Virus record (IMG/VR): IMGVR_UViG_3300009130_000097
Span: 1-30,090 of that record
Length of the DNA stretch: 30,090 nt
Source of the DNA: a virus
Reading direction: 5' to 3' (one strand)
This document shows positions 22,043 through 30,090 of the stretch, one piece after another. The notes below the pieces were generated by a model. It did no database searches and was not told the DNA's origin. It worked only from the letters and a program-made list of their open reading frames with translations. Every line of letters begins with the position of its first letter. The first letter of the stretch is position 1. The position numbers were made by a program, and so were the translations under genes.

Positions 22043-24301
22043 ATGGGACGCAAAACTTACGTTAGTTCAAGTATTTCCAACTTAGGTCAAGGAGATGACA
22101 GCGAAGCTAAGTTTTTAAGCGCTGCTGTCGTTTCAGGCGTAATGACCCGATCAAAACAAGTTGGTCTGGGCAGCCATATTTCCAACACGCTTCTTGCAAG
22201 CAATGGCGCCAATTTAAAGCAATATTTTAGATGGGCAAAAAATTACTACACACCTGGATTGCCGGACACAAAGATAGAAGATTACTCCGTTGTTGATGCA
22301 AATGCTGTCTTAACCGCTATAAAGAACAGCTACACGCTCACGGCCGGCACAGAGCTTTATGTCTATGAAGCATGGATTGATAACGGTGATATAGACTATT
22401 TTGCTGAAGATTGGGTCAGACAAAACCACCCAAACACACCGTCATCAAACTGGTCTGCATACTATAACTTTACCACCAACAAGATGATTGTTGTGCTTAA
22501 TGGCACATCCCATACAATAAACCCTCCAAGCGATCTTGCTTGGGCGATGACAGCGCCAAGAGCGTCTAAAAGACTGCTCTATTACACATGGAACTATGTC
22601 ACAAAGAACGCAACGACCTTGGCAATCACACGCGGAACACCAACGCTCACAACATACAGAGAAAGCAGCGGTAATACAGCACTGGATGTGTTCTTTAACT
22701 CAGACACCAGCGTAGATGAGTTTTACCCAGAGCTTCCTTTGCGCGTTGACAATGTTTCTATAAATCATTCGTCCATGAGCAGCACAAAAGTGCAAGTGAA
22801 CAAAGCGTTCAAAAAGCTTACAGGCAGTTCAATTGAACGCCTAGCAGAAGACATAGACAATAATGCAAATGTCGATTCAATCGATCATGCCTTTATTATG
22901 CATGGCGTCCCATTAAATACATCCAATCAATCCGGGCTGCAGTACATCTACAAGTTCTTTGAAAACCTCATTGCTTACCAAGGCAGCACAAGCAATCACT
23001 TTGCCCTGTTTGAGAGTGCACAAGGCTCGCTTATTGAAGATGAGTTAAATGAAGCCCGTTGGTCGCTTGCTTTTGAAAACACACCAGAACCGGCCCACCC
23101 TCTTTATGTAGCCAATGCAGATCTGGGCCCGAAAGCCTCTGTGCAACCTCCGTCGTTCACACTGAAGATTGATGGCTCTTCTGCTTTGGATCTTAGATTG
23201 CGGTGGAATAATATCCGGGAGATTATGTACACAGGCAATGGCGCCAGATTTGACAACAACCAAACAAGACCTCTTCTGAAAAGAGGAGAGCATTTGGTTA
23301 TCCAAGATACGCTAAGCTCTTTCAAAGTGAAGCAATGGCAAAACGGAAACATTTCTTGGAACAATGAAAACCTGCCTAAGTTCTATCTTATTCGGCAATA
23401 CGCTAAAGATTACTATTCTGTGCTTGAGATCACAGGGGCAATGCATTCGAACTATGTCTATGGCTCTCATGCAGTGCACATCACGGCTGCCGAAGCATTT
23501 GCAGATACAGGAGAATCTCCTTTTCTGGTTCCCCTGCACTTCCCTACCGTCAAAGAAATGGGGATTAACGAGCTAGAAGATCTCTCCAGAAATTGCACAT
23601 ACCTATTGGTGAACTCTTATGAAGTGGTTCGAACCAGTTGGTGGCAAGATAATTTCCGTTGGATCATTGCTATTGTTGCTGTTGTGGTAGTTATCGCCAC
23701 TGGGGGAGCCGGAGTAGGATTATTAGGAAGTCATTTATCTGTAGGCACTGCTGTGGGTTTAACAGGCACAGCAGCGGTTATAGCCGGTGCGGTCATCAAT
23801 ATGGTGGCAGCTTCTATTTTGACAACCTTAATTACAGAAGGCGCCAAAAAGATCTTTGGTGACGAAGCTGGACGCATTATTGGCATTATCGCGTCTGTTT
23901 TAACAATCTCTTACATGTCCGGTGATTTTGGTGAAGCGTTTGAATTGGCTGATCTATTTAATGCAGACAAGTTAATTATGCTGAGCAATGCAGCGTCAGA
24001 CGCCTACGTTGCAGCGCTTAATGCAGACACTATGGATGTCATCGAACAGATAGATAACGCCCAGACCGCCTACGAAGAAGAGTCCGAAAGAATTATGGAG
24101 TTGGCAGAGGAAGTATTGGGGGTGACAAATAACGCGTTTAACCCTATGATCTTTACAGACGCTACCGAAACATTTGGTGAATCCCGCCAATCGTTTCTGG
24201 ATAGGACTCTCATGACTGGTAGTGACATTGCCCGCGTCAGTCATGGCATCATCGAAGACTTTGTAGATTTAACGATTGCCCTGCCAAGGAGCATTGCATG
24301 A
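22043..24301 (+). CDS. Large structural protein with C-terminal membrane region
   Basis: This 752-aa protein begins MGRKTYVSSSISNLGQGDDS, after AGGAAA. The first 530 residues are soluble and mixed beta, with LKQYFRWAKNYYTPGLPDTK (about 59-78), VDSIDHAFIMHGVPLNTSN (about 274-292) and YLLVNSYEVVRTSWWQDNF (about 520-538). Directly after this come several hydrophobic, Gly-rich segments (about 540-625, beginning WIIAIVAVVVVIATGGAGVG). The C-terminal 100 residues are helical and acidic. The NSYEVVRTSWWQ motif before the membrane segments is, from memory, characteristic of a conserved family of phage structural proteins. A role in genome ejection or membrane insertion is plausible given the hydrophobic part. 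It ends 44 bases before the next gene. Confidence 0.75.
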   Translation: MGRKTYVSSSISNLGQGDDSEAKFLSAAVVSGVMTRSKQVGLGSHISNTLLASNGANLKQYFRWAKNYYTPGLPDTKIEDYSVVDANAVLTAIKNSYTLTAGTELYVYEAWIDNGDIDYFAEDWVRQNHPNTPSSNWSAYYNFTTNKMIVVLNGTSHTINPPSDLAWAMTAPRASKRLLYYTWNYVTKNATTLAITRGTPTLTTYRESSGNTALDVFFNSDTSVDEFYPELPLRVDNVSINHSSMSSTKVQVNKAFKKLTGSSIERLAEDIDNNANVDSIDHAFIMHGVPLNTSNQSGLQYIYKFFENLIAYQGSTSNHFALFESAQGSLIEDELNEARWSLAFENTPEPAHPLYVANADLGPKASVQPPSFTLKIDGSSALDLRLRWNNIREIMYTGNGARFDNNQTRPLLKRGEHLVIQDTLSSFKVKQWQNGNISWNNENLPKFYLIRQYAKDYYSVLEITGAMHSNYVYGSHAVHITAAEAFADTGESPFLVPLHFPTVKEMGINELEDLSRNCTYLLVNSYEVVRTSWWQDNFRWIIAIVAVVVVIATGGAGVGLLGSHLSVGTAVGLTGTAAVIAGAVINMVAASILTTLITEGAKKIFGDEAGRIIGIIASVLTISYMSGDFGEAFELADLFNADKLIMLSNAASDAYVAALNADTMDVIEQIDNAQTAYEEESERIMELAEEVLGVTNNAFNPMIFTDATETFGESRQSFLDRTLMTGSDIARVSHGIIEDFVDLTIALPRSIA

Positions 24302-24312
24302 GTTTCAAAGCA

Positions 24313-24322
24313 AATCAAAGCA
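24313..24322 (+). repeat. AATCAAAGCA element, copy 3
   Basis: AATCAAAGCA at 24313-24322 is preceded by another TCAAAGCA unit (24305-24312) and followed by AAGCTGCTATAG. It fills most of the 44-base gap before the next gene and runs into its ribosome site GGAG. A 16-base stretch here (24309-24324) is the exact reverse complement of 14448-14463. Confidence 0.45.
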
Positions 24323-24345
24323 AAGCTGCTATAGGAGTTTAAAAT

Positions 24346-24807
24346 ATGGGAAATTTTTCTTTGGGCTACGATCCTAGTAACACCCCCTCTGTTGCTAGTG
24401 GGCTAAACTGGAATACGGGCGGAAACACCCAACCTATGGCGTTTTCAATGCCTACTTCAGATCAATTTCAAATGTTACAAGACGCTAATGTAGATTTTAT
24501 GGGCAGGCCTATTGCGCCTCAGTCTTTTGCTGACATGACCGGGTTGCAGAAATTAACAGCTGGTATGAGTTTAGCAGGAAACCTTGCAAACATTTGGTCT
24601 GGGCTTCAGCAAAACCGTTTGGCGCGTGACAACTTCAACTTACAAAAAGGCGTTTTGAATACAAACCTGGCGAACCAGATTGCGTCTTACAATACAGCGT
24701 TAGAAGACAGAGTTGCCGGACGATATTCAGATCGTGAAAGAGAAGCAAACCAAGCTGAAATCAATGACTACCTTGATCGTAACCGTGCTGTAAATCGCAT
24801 GGGTTAG
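24346..24807 (+). CDS. Probable internal virion protein, small
   Basis: This 153-aa protein is preceded by AGGAG about 10 bases before the ATG. The first half is Gly/Asn/Ser/Met-rich. The second half is a helix with a LQKLTAGMSLAGNLANIWSG stretch, then LQQNRLARDNFNLQKGVLNTNLANQIASYNTALEDRVAGRYSDRE. The NRLARDNFNLQK...TNLANQIASYNTALEDR pattern resembles small internal virion or ejection proteins of T7-like and N4-like phages, as far as I recall. It lies just ahead of a longer coiled-coil protein and the giant protein, an order shared with the internal proteins of N4. It has no strong membrane segment. The role in genome ejection is inferred. Confidence 0.7.
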   Translation: MGNFSLGYDPSNTPSVASGLNWNTGGNTQPMAFSMPTSDQFQMLQDANVDFMGRPIAPQSFADMTGLQKLTAGMSLAGNLANIWSGLQQNRLARDNFNLQKGVLNTNLANQIASYNTALEDRVAGRYSDREREANQAEINDYLDRNRAVNRMG

Positions 24808-24819
24808 AGGAGATTTACC

Positions 24820-26592
24820 ATGGCTCGCATTACTTGGCAGAACGTTACTGCTCCTGATCTTTCAACATCTCGTGCAGCTTTACAGCAAGCAGGAAACTCA
24901 CTTACAAGCGGGTTCCAAGGTTTTGCAGATAGTTTCAGGGACATCGAGCAGCAACAAAAAGACGCCTACTCCCAAGAAGCTCTTGCGAGATTGGCTCAGG
25001 TAAGCGATCCAAACCAGCTAAATGCATTGATGGCAAGTGACGGTCTTGCAGGGCTCGGTGTGACAGACTCTCGGTATCTAAACGCAGATGCAATGCAGAG
25101 CATTTTGAGCCGCCCTAAAGCTCTCTTTGACAACCAAAACACTGCAATGAATACAGCAAACCTAGAGTCTCAAATAAATAGACGTGACGCATTATTACAA
25201 GGTGAAAAAGACCAAGCAGCTGAAACACTTAATTTCACAAAAGAGCAAATTAAAGCCGCACAACAAACATATGATTATAATGAAGACGCAAACCCTGAAA
25301 AATTAGAAAGATTAAAAACTGAGATAAAACAACTTGAGTCCCAGATGAAAATCGAAGGCAATCAAGACACTCGTGCAAAAGAACAATGGGAAGAAGAACT
25401 TAGATTAGCAAAACTTGAACAAACACAAATAATTGAGAGCAACGCATTGAACAATGAAATTAATGCGTTTGCTTCTGTTGAAGCTGGTAGAAAAGGATGG
25501 CGCGCTCTTCAGGATAAAATCAACGCAAATCCTGAAAATTATAGCCAAGCAATACAAGATAGAGTCAACCTTGGCCCTGAAAAAGTTATTGGTGACAGAT
25601 TAAACGCTGCAAAAGCGTATGATGCTGGTGTGAGTAAAGCAGAAACAGAAACAACGGTATCTGGTTGGTACAATGATGTTGATAAATTAGGTTGGAACAA
25701 AGAAGCCTTTAAAGAATTTGCAATGAGGCAGTTTCCTCAAGGCAGCCAAGCGCTTACTGATGCTCTTGCTTTTATTACTGAACGAGAAGTTCGTCCTATT
25801 AATGCAGATTTTGCTGCAGACATTGCGAACAACGAGGCACTTAGCGCAGCGCAGCAATATCTTAACGAACAACAAATATTGCTTGAAGGTAAAAAACTTG
25901 CAAATCCTTTGTATAACGCTTCCCAAATTCTTGACGGAAAAGACTCTCTCTTTAAAGGAAGTTACACAAAATTAACGCAAAAATTATCTGAAAATGAAAA
26001 TGCGCTTTGGGGAGTTAACAACGCAAAAGTTGCTAATTTTCTTTTAGATTTTGCAAACAAACCCGAAAATAAAAATATCCCTAAAGACGTTATTGCCATG
26101 GTGATACTGAACGGTCATGCAATAGACCCACGTAGCGCAATGGGAAGGGTTGTGCCTTTTAGAAAAGATTTCACGTTAAATGAGAAAGCAATTAAGGCAG
26201 AAGTTGACGCAATTATGAGTGCTTTTGATGCTGCAAACCCAGATCGTTTGCAAAGCGTTTTAGCGCTTCGTGCTGAAGAACAAATGATAAATTCAAAAGC
26301 TGACAAATTCCGGCGCCGTCTTGAAAGCGCAGGCAGAGCAGCAACAGGTACAAAAGGGTACACTGCAGAAGACCGTAATAGAATTATTGCTCAAGCAGTT
26401 TTAGATACAGAAGCTGATTTAGGGCAACGCTTTACACCTGAACCAGTTGGTAGAAATACGGACATAGCTTATGCCCCTGCCCCTGCTCCCGGCTCAGGTA
26501 ATTATGATGCGGCTTTAGAAGCCGCAACACAAAGACAAAAAGAAGAAGCAGACGCACTGCGTACTCCAATGAATCGTATACCAGTCCGTTAA
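24820..26592 (+). CDS. Probable internal virion protein, coiled coil
   Basis: This 590-aa protein starts after GAGGAGA and has no cysteine-rich or catalytic motif. It is helical throughout, rich in Ala, Gln, Asn, Lys and Glu. About residues 160-205 form a strong coiled coil (KLERLKTEIKQLESQMKIEG and KEQWEEELRLAKLEQTQII). About 420-440 has a conserved-looking NIPKDVIAMVILNGHAIDPR. The C-terminus is Pro/Ala-rich with several Q-rich turns and ends TPMNRIPVR. It sits between a small internal protein and the giant protein. Position and composition resemble the large internal proteins of podoviruses that are ejected with DNA. No lytic domain is visible, unlike T7 gp16; peptidoglycan digestion is covered by other genes in this window. 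Confidence 0.65.
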   Translation: MARITWQNVTAPDLSTSRAALQQAGNSLTSGFQGFADSFRDIEQQQKDAYSQEALARLAQVSDPNQLNALMASDGLAGLGVTDSRYLNADAMQSILSRPKALFDNQNTAMNTANLESQINRRDALLQGEKDQAAETLNFTKEQIKAAQQTYDYNEDANPEKLERLKTEIKQLESQMKIEGNQDTRAKEQWEEELRLAKLEQTQIIESNALNNEINAFASVEAGRKGWRALQDKINANPENYSQAIQDRVNLGPEKVIGDRLNAAKAYDAGVSKAETETTVSGWYNDVDKLGWNKEAFKEFAMRQFPQGSQALTDALAFITEREVRPINADFAADIANNEALSAAQQYLNEQQILLEGKKLANPLYNASQILDGKDSLFKGSYTKLTQKLSENENALWGVNNAKVANFLLDFANKPENKNIPKDVIAMVILNGHAIDPRSAMGRVVPFRKDFTLNEKAIKAEVDAIMSAFDAANPDRLQSVLALRAEEQMINSKADKFRRRLESAGRAATGTKGYTAEDRNRIIAQAVLDTEADLGQRFTPEPVGRNTDIAYAPAPAPGSGNYDAALEAATQRQKEEADALRTPMNRIPVR

Positions 26593-26611
26593 ACAACTAT
26601 GAGAAAATAAA

Positions 26612-29600
26612 ATGGCGCAGTCTGACTTTGACCGTATGATGGCCCTTAGCGGGTTTGGTTCAGCCAACCAAGTTAACACAATGCGCCAAGAGAGTTTAGC
26701 AAGCATTAATGCTAAACGCGCAAGCGTAGAAGAAATGGCTAAGATGAAGCAAGTTCTTCTTGGCGATAAACAATCTCAACGCACTATTGTTACTGCAGAT
26801 CAGATGGGCAATGACCTTGCTCAAGATGAGCAGATCCAAGACGCTTTGCGTATGGATCCGTTTGAGTTTGTTATTAAATATGGTGCTGGTGCAGCAAAAG
26901 AACGTCAAAATATTAGAGATGCTTATGCTGACTTACGTAATGATAAAGCAAGCCAACGTTCAACTGGGCAAGCTATTGGGGATTCTGCGTTAGACGCATT
27001 TAGTGGACTGACGAGTCTGGCAGGAACAATTCCTACTATACCCGCAATGGCTTACGACACTGTTGGCAAGTATACTGAAAAAGCAGCAGATGCTGTGCTA
27101 CCAGACAATTGGGTTAACTACGAGCCAATAGCTCCTGCTGTCAGCGGTGTCTTTGACAATATCAATAAAGACACTGCAAAGCTAAGATCTGATACAGGAA
27201 ACATGAAAGCAGAGCAGTACGCTCTACAACAAGCTTTAGATGCTGCAGACAATGAAGCTGCTCTTGAGAAAGGAGATATAAACGCAGTTCAAAGCTTTAA
27301 TAGAAGCATCACTGACACTCTGAGCAATATGGTAAATGTACCAGAAATGATTACAAGCACGGCTGCTAATGCAGCTGGTTCTCTTTTACCGTTTGCTGCT
27401 GCAATCCAAGCGACTGCAAGAGCAACAGTTCTTGCAGGATTAAGCAAGGAAGGAATTAAAGGCGTACAAGCACAAGCTTACTTACGCACAGCAGCAGGAC
27501 AAGAAGCACTTCAAAAAGCGACTAAAGATGCTGTACCAGCGCTAAGCGGTGTTGTCGGCAGTGGCTCCGCAGCAAGCCAAGCACAAATTGCTATTTTAAG
27601 CATGACAGATGAAACATTGGAAAGCCTCCCTGATTACGCTCAGCTGCGCGCAAGAGGCCTAGACAATGATGCTATTCGCAACCGTCTTGCATCACAGGCT
27701 GGAAACGTTGCTGCACTCCCAGGGGCTGTCATTGGCTATGTGGCAGGCTTTATGAACCGTGGCTTTGATGCAGCCCCTCTTCGAACTGGTGGAACCACAG
27801 CGCTGTCCAGTACAGTGCGAGGTGTGACCAATGTTCCGCGAGAAGCAGCACAAGAATTTGTTGAAGAAGGTTTTGCAAACCAATTTGCAACAAATGTTGG
27901 TGTGGCTTCTGTGGATCCAAACCAAAAGCTTATGGAAGGTGTTGCTGAGTCCGGCACAATGGGAGCCGTAGGTGGCGGAATAAGCGGGGCAGGTATGCAG
28001 GCTCCGGGCGTCGCGTTAGCAGGGACAAAGCTCACAGGTAAGCTGGCTATTGATGGGCTCTCTGTAACAGGGCGCACACTCTTAAGTGGGCTAGATACTG
28101 TTACAGCTGCAAGAGCCAATAAAGCAGATAGAAAATCTCAAACAGGCATCAACGCAACAACTGTAGCTATAGAGAATATTTCAAATGTCGTTAATCAAAT
28201 AGCCGAATTGGAAATTGATGAAACAGACACAGTCAGAAAAGAAATTGTTCAAGAGATAGCAGATGCTATCACTGTACCTAAGAGCGACAAATATTTTGCC
28301 GAATGGCTTGCTGCTGCCGATAACGCAAATATTTCAGACGTTGATCCTTACATGGCAACAAAAATTATAAGTGCGATGTCAGGCGTTATAAATATCACAT
28401 CAGATACGTTGAAAGAAAAAATCGACGCGCTTGATGAAGTCGATCCAATTCGTGAAATATACGCAAATATTTTTGAAGATATAAAAACGGTCGAAAGCGC
28501 GACAATCTTAGAAAAATCCCAAGAAGTGATAAGATCGCTTTCTCCAGATGCGATTAAGCAGCTGATTAAAATAGACAAACTGTCTGACGAAAACACATCA
28601 GAAGAAGATAAGAAAGAAATTACACAAACAGCAGCTGTTATGGCTCGTGTAAATCCTCAAGTGTTTACTGCAGAAGAATGGAATGCTGTCTTTAACCAGA
28701 TGTCTCCTGAAGATGCTGGCAAGATGGGTCAGAATGATCGAGCATCTGTTGCGGCTGCACGGGACAACGCACAGATTGCTGTGCAAACAGAAACAAAGAA
28801 AGAAAGTAATAAAGAACGTTTTAAACAAGCTATTCGTAATTTAGCTCCTGCGCGAGCAGCAAAACTAGAACAAGAGCGCAGGGAGAGAAACAAAAAAACT
28901 GTCGCTGAAGTTAAAATTGATATCCGGGGGAAAATACACAAGTCCGAGAAAACCGGGAAAGCTTCCTTGGTTCAATACGTTGCCAATACAAACCGGCTGA
29001 TGTCAGAAGGTAAAGTAAACGCTGCTCAAGACTTGCTGACAAATTTATATAAATTTGCTGAAGCACAGGCAAATAAATTGGAAGCCTTAAACAAATCAGC
29101 TGAGACTGAAGGCAATAAAGTAGAAGTTGGTTTTCAAACATGGGACGGTACACAAGAAAAACCTTCAAGTTTTAATGCCTATATTGTGAAAAATAACCCA
29201 GCATCATTGTTATTTGCTCTTGATGTCGATGCAGATGCACGGGAAATCATAGACACGTATAATACACTTCGTAATGCTTATCCTGAGTTAAGCGGGCTGC
29301 CTGAAATAAAAGCGCCTCTCTTAAGCGGGCAGATTGATACGCTCTTGGATAATTTCACAGAAGCACGGGATCAACGGATTGATGAGACACCTGCCGAGCC
29401 TGCAGAGAAGCCGGTTAAAGAAGAGACTACAGAACAAGCTGCCGAACCAGAGACTGAAAATACAAAATCTGATTATGTCGAACCGACTGCTGAAGACATT
29501 GCAGATTATGACGCAAGCCAAGAACCAGTAAAGAAAGAACGCCGGTTGCGCAAAGACGCAGTCTTAAAGAAAAAAGAAAGCTTGATTGATGACGATGACA

Positions 29601-30090
29601 CTGCTGTAGAAGACAGTCAGACAGAAGACACAAGCGCTCAAGAAACAGCAGAACAAGAACCAAAGCTAAACGTATGGGCAGGTACTGGTGAGAACGCTGA
29701 GTTCAGTAATCTTTCCCCCCGTGCTTTTAAAGACAGCGCAGGTCGTGAATATTTTTCTGTTGAGCACGCATACCAATCTTTAAAGTCTGGGGAATTTGAC
29801 GAAAGCACTTACAAAAAATACAGCAAAGGCCAGTCTCGTAAAATTGCAGGTCGCAAAGGAACTAAGACTGAAGACAATTACAACATTCGGTTAATGGAAA
29901 AGCTGATCTTTGAAAGCTTTCGACAAAACCCTGAAGCTGCGCAAAAACTAATTGATACAGGCGAAGCTGTATTTACCCATACTCAAGATAAAGGCGTATG
30001 GAAGAAAGCATTTCCTGAAGCTTTAATGAAGGCCAGAGAAAAGCTTAAAACAGTTGAGTCCCCTGCCCCAGCAAAAGAAATAAAAAGAAC
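26612..30090 (+). CDS. Giant virion protein with NADAR domain, N-terminal 1159 residues
   Basis: The frame is open from ATG 26612 to the window end, 1159 codons without a stop, so the gene continues outside. A weak GAGAAA precedes the start. Residues 1-240 are helical. Hydrophobic, Ala/Gly-rich segments follow at about 240-285 and 355-383. At about 405-475 is a PREAAQEFVEEGFANQF segment followed by MGAVGGGISGAGMQ, a pattern common in giant phage ejection proteins. The next 350 residues are charged helices; about 925-1015 is acidic and disordered. Residues 1021-1145 form a NADAR domain: EFSNLSPRAFKDSAGREYFS, VEHAYQSLKS, KIAGRKG, then LMEKLIFESFRQNPEAAQKL, IDTGEAVFTHTQDKGVWKKA and FPEAL. NADAR enzymes remove ADP-ribose from guanine. 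The place matches N4's virion RNA polymerase gene, but no polymerase motif is visible here. Confidence 0.85.
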   Translation, partial: MAQSDFDRMMALSGFGSANQVNTMRQESLASINAKRASVEEMAKMKQVLLGDKQSQRTIVTADQMGNDLAQDEQIQDALRMDPFEFVIKYGAGAAKERQNIRDAYADLRNDKASQRSTGQAIGDSALDAFSGLTSLAGTIPTIPAMAYDTVGKYTEKAADAVLPDNWVNYEPIAPAVSGVFDNINKDTAKLRSDTGNMKAEQYALQQALDAADNEAALEKGDINAVQSFNRSITDTLSNMVNVPEMITSTAANAAGSLLPFAAAIQATARATVLAGLSKEGIKGVQAQAYLRTAAGQEALQKATKDAVPALSGVVGSGSAASQAQIAILSMTDETLESLPDYAQLRARGLDNDAIRNRLASQAGNVAALPGAVIGYVAGFMNRGFDAAPLRTGGTTALSSTVRGVTNVPREAAQEFVEEGFANQFATNVGVASVDPNQKLMEGVAESGTMGAVGGGISGAGMQAPGVALAGTKLTGKLAIDGLSVTGRTLLSGLDTVTAARANKADRKSQTGINATTVAIENISNVVNQIAELEIDETDTVRKEIVQEIADAITVPKSDKYFAEWLAAADNANISDVDPYMATKIISAMSGVINITSDTLKEKIDALDEVDPIREIYANIFEDIKTVESATILEKSQEVIRSLSPDAIKQLIKIDKLSDENTSEEDKKEITQTAAVMARVNPQVFTAEEWNAVFNQMSPEDAGKMGQNDRASVAAARDNAQIAVQTETKKESNKERFKQAIRNLAPARAAKLEQERRERNKKTVAEVKIDIRGKIHKSEKTGKASLVQYVANTNRLMSEGKVNAAQDLLTNLYKFAEAQANKLEALNKSAETEGNKVEVGFQTWDGTQEKPSSFNAYIVKNNPASLLFALDVDADAREIIDTYNTLRNAYPELSGLPEIKAPLLSGQIDTLLDNFTEARDQRIDETPAEPAEKPVKEETTEQAAEPETENTKSDYVEPTAEDIADYDASQEPVKKERRLRKDAVLKKKESLIDDDDTAVEDSQTEDTSAQETAEQEPKLNVWAGTGENAEFSNLSPRAFKDSAGREYFSVEHAYQSLKSGEFDESTYKKYSKGQSRKIAGRKGTKTEDNYNIRLMEKLIFESFRQNPEAAQKLIDTGEAVFTHTQDKGVWKKAFPEALMKAREKLKTVESPAPAKEIKR

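Noticed and set aside
1-30090. tRNA genes, CRISPR arrays, insertion sequences, integrase or attachment sites
   Set aside because: None was seen on reading both strands: no regularly spaced repeats with unique spacers, no transposase or integrase frames, and no cloverleaf-like stretch in the very small gaps. This is visual inspection, not a search.

Overview
The window looks like part of the genome of a tailed double-stranded DNA phage, probably podovirus-like, and probably from a marine Gram-negative host. The strongest support is a major capsid protein of the N4-gp56 type at 19000-20190, preceded by a large portal protein and a probable scaffold and followed by probable internal virion proteins. 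A GTA-type 3TM holin, a GH19 endolysin and tail proteins of kinds common in alphaproteobacterial and marine phages fit an alphaproteobacterial host, but this is inference. All supported genes lie on the + strand, packed end to end with many stop/start overlaps. I see no tRNA, CRISPR array, insertion sequence or integrase. No terminase, polymerase or other replication gene is recognisable.

Layout. (1) 1-11954, adsorption and tail region: a partial unknown gene; a small tail protein; a one-domain and then a two-domain Gp80-like tail protein; three large modular fibre proteins (two ending in beta-propeller-like repeats, one in three LamG-like lectin domains); a 641-aa protein with about fifteen 24-residue repeats; and a BppU-like domain protein. 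(2) 11978-15230, lysis region: four small membrane proteins including two holin candidates, a 43-aa Cys-rich basic protein, two mini-ORFs of 19 and 30 aa in a stop/start chain, a GH19 endolysin, and a transglycosylase-like protein. (3) 15242-20190, head: portal, small helical protein, acidic scaffold-like protein, major capsid protein. (4) 20199-30090, post-capsid and ejection proteins: a HeH/SAP-like protein between two strong hairpins, a coiled-coil repeat protein, a 752-aa membrane-containing structural protein, two probable internal proteins, and a giant ORF that starts at 26612 and is still open after 1159 codons at the window end.

From memory, the order portal, scaffold, capsid, several structural proteins, giant protein follows phage N4, where the giant protein is the virion RNA polymerase. 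Here the visible part of the giant protein shows no polymerase. It has a glycine-rich hydrophobic segment and, near the end of the window, a clear NADAR domain. NADAR domains remove ADP-ribose from guanine bases and act as the antitoxin of DarTG1, an ADP-ribosylating anti-phage toxin system. A NADAR domain inside a protein that may be ejected with the genome suggests a virion-borne counter-defence against DNA ADP-ribosylation. This is the most interesting signal in the window.

A second unexplained signal is a short element, AATCAAAGCA, found in four intergenic gaps (three forward, one inverted), often beside extra CAAAG units and TATAG-like or TATGGT sequences.
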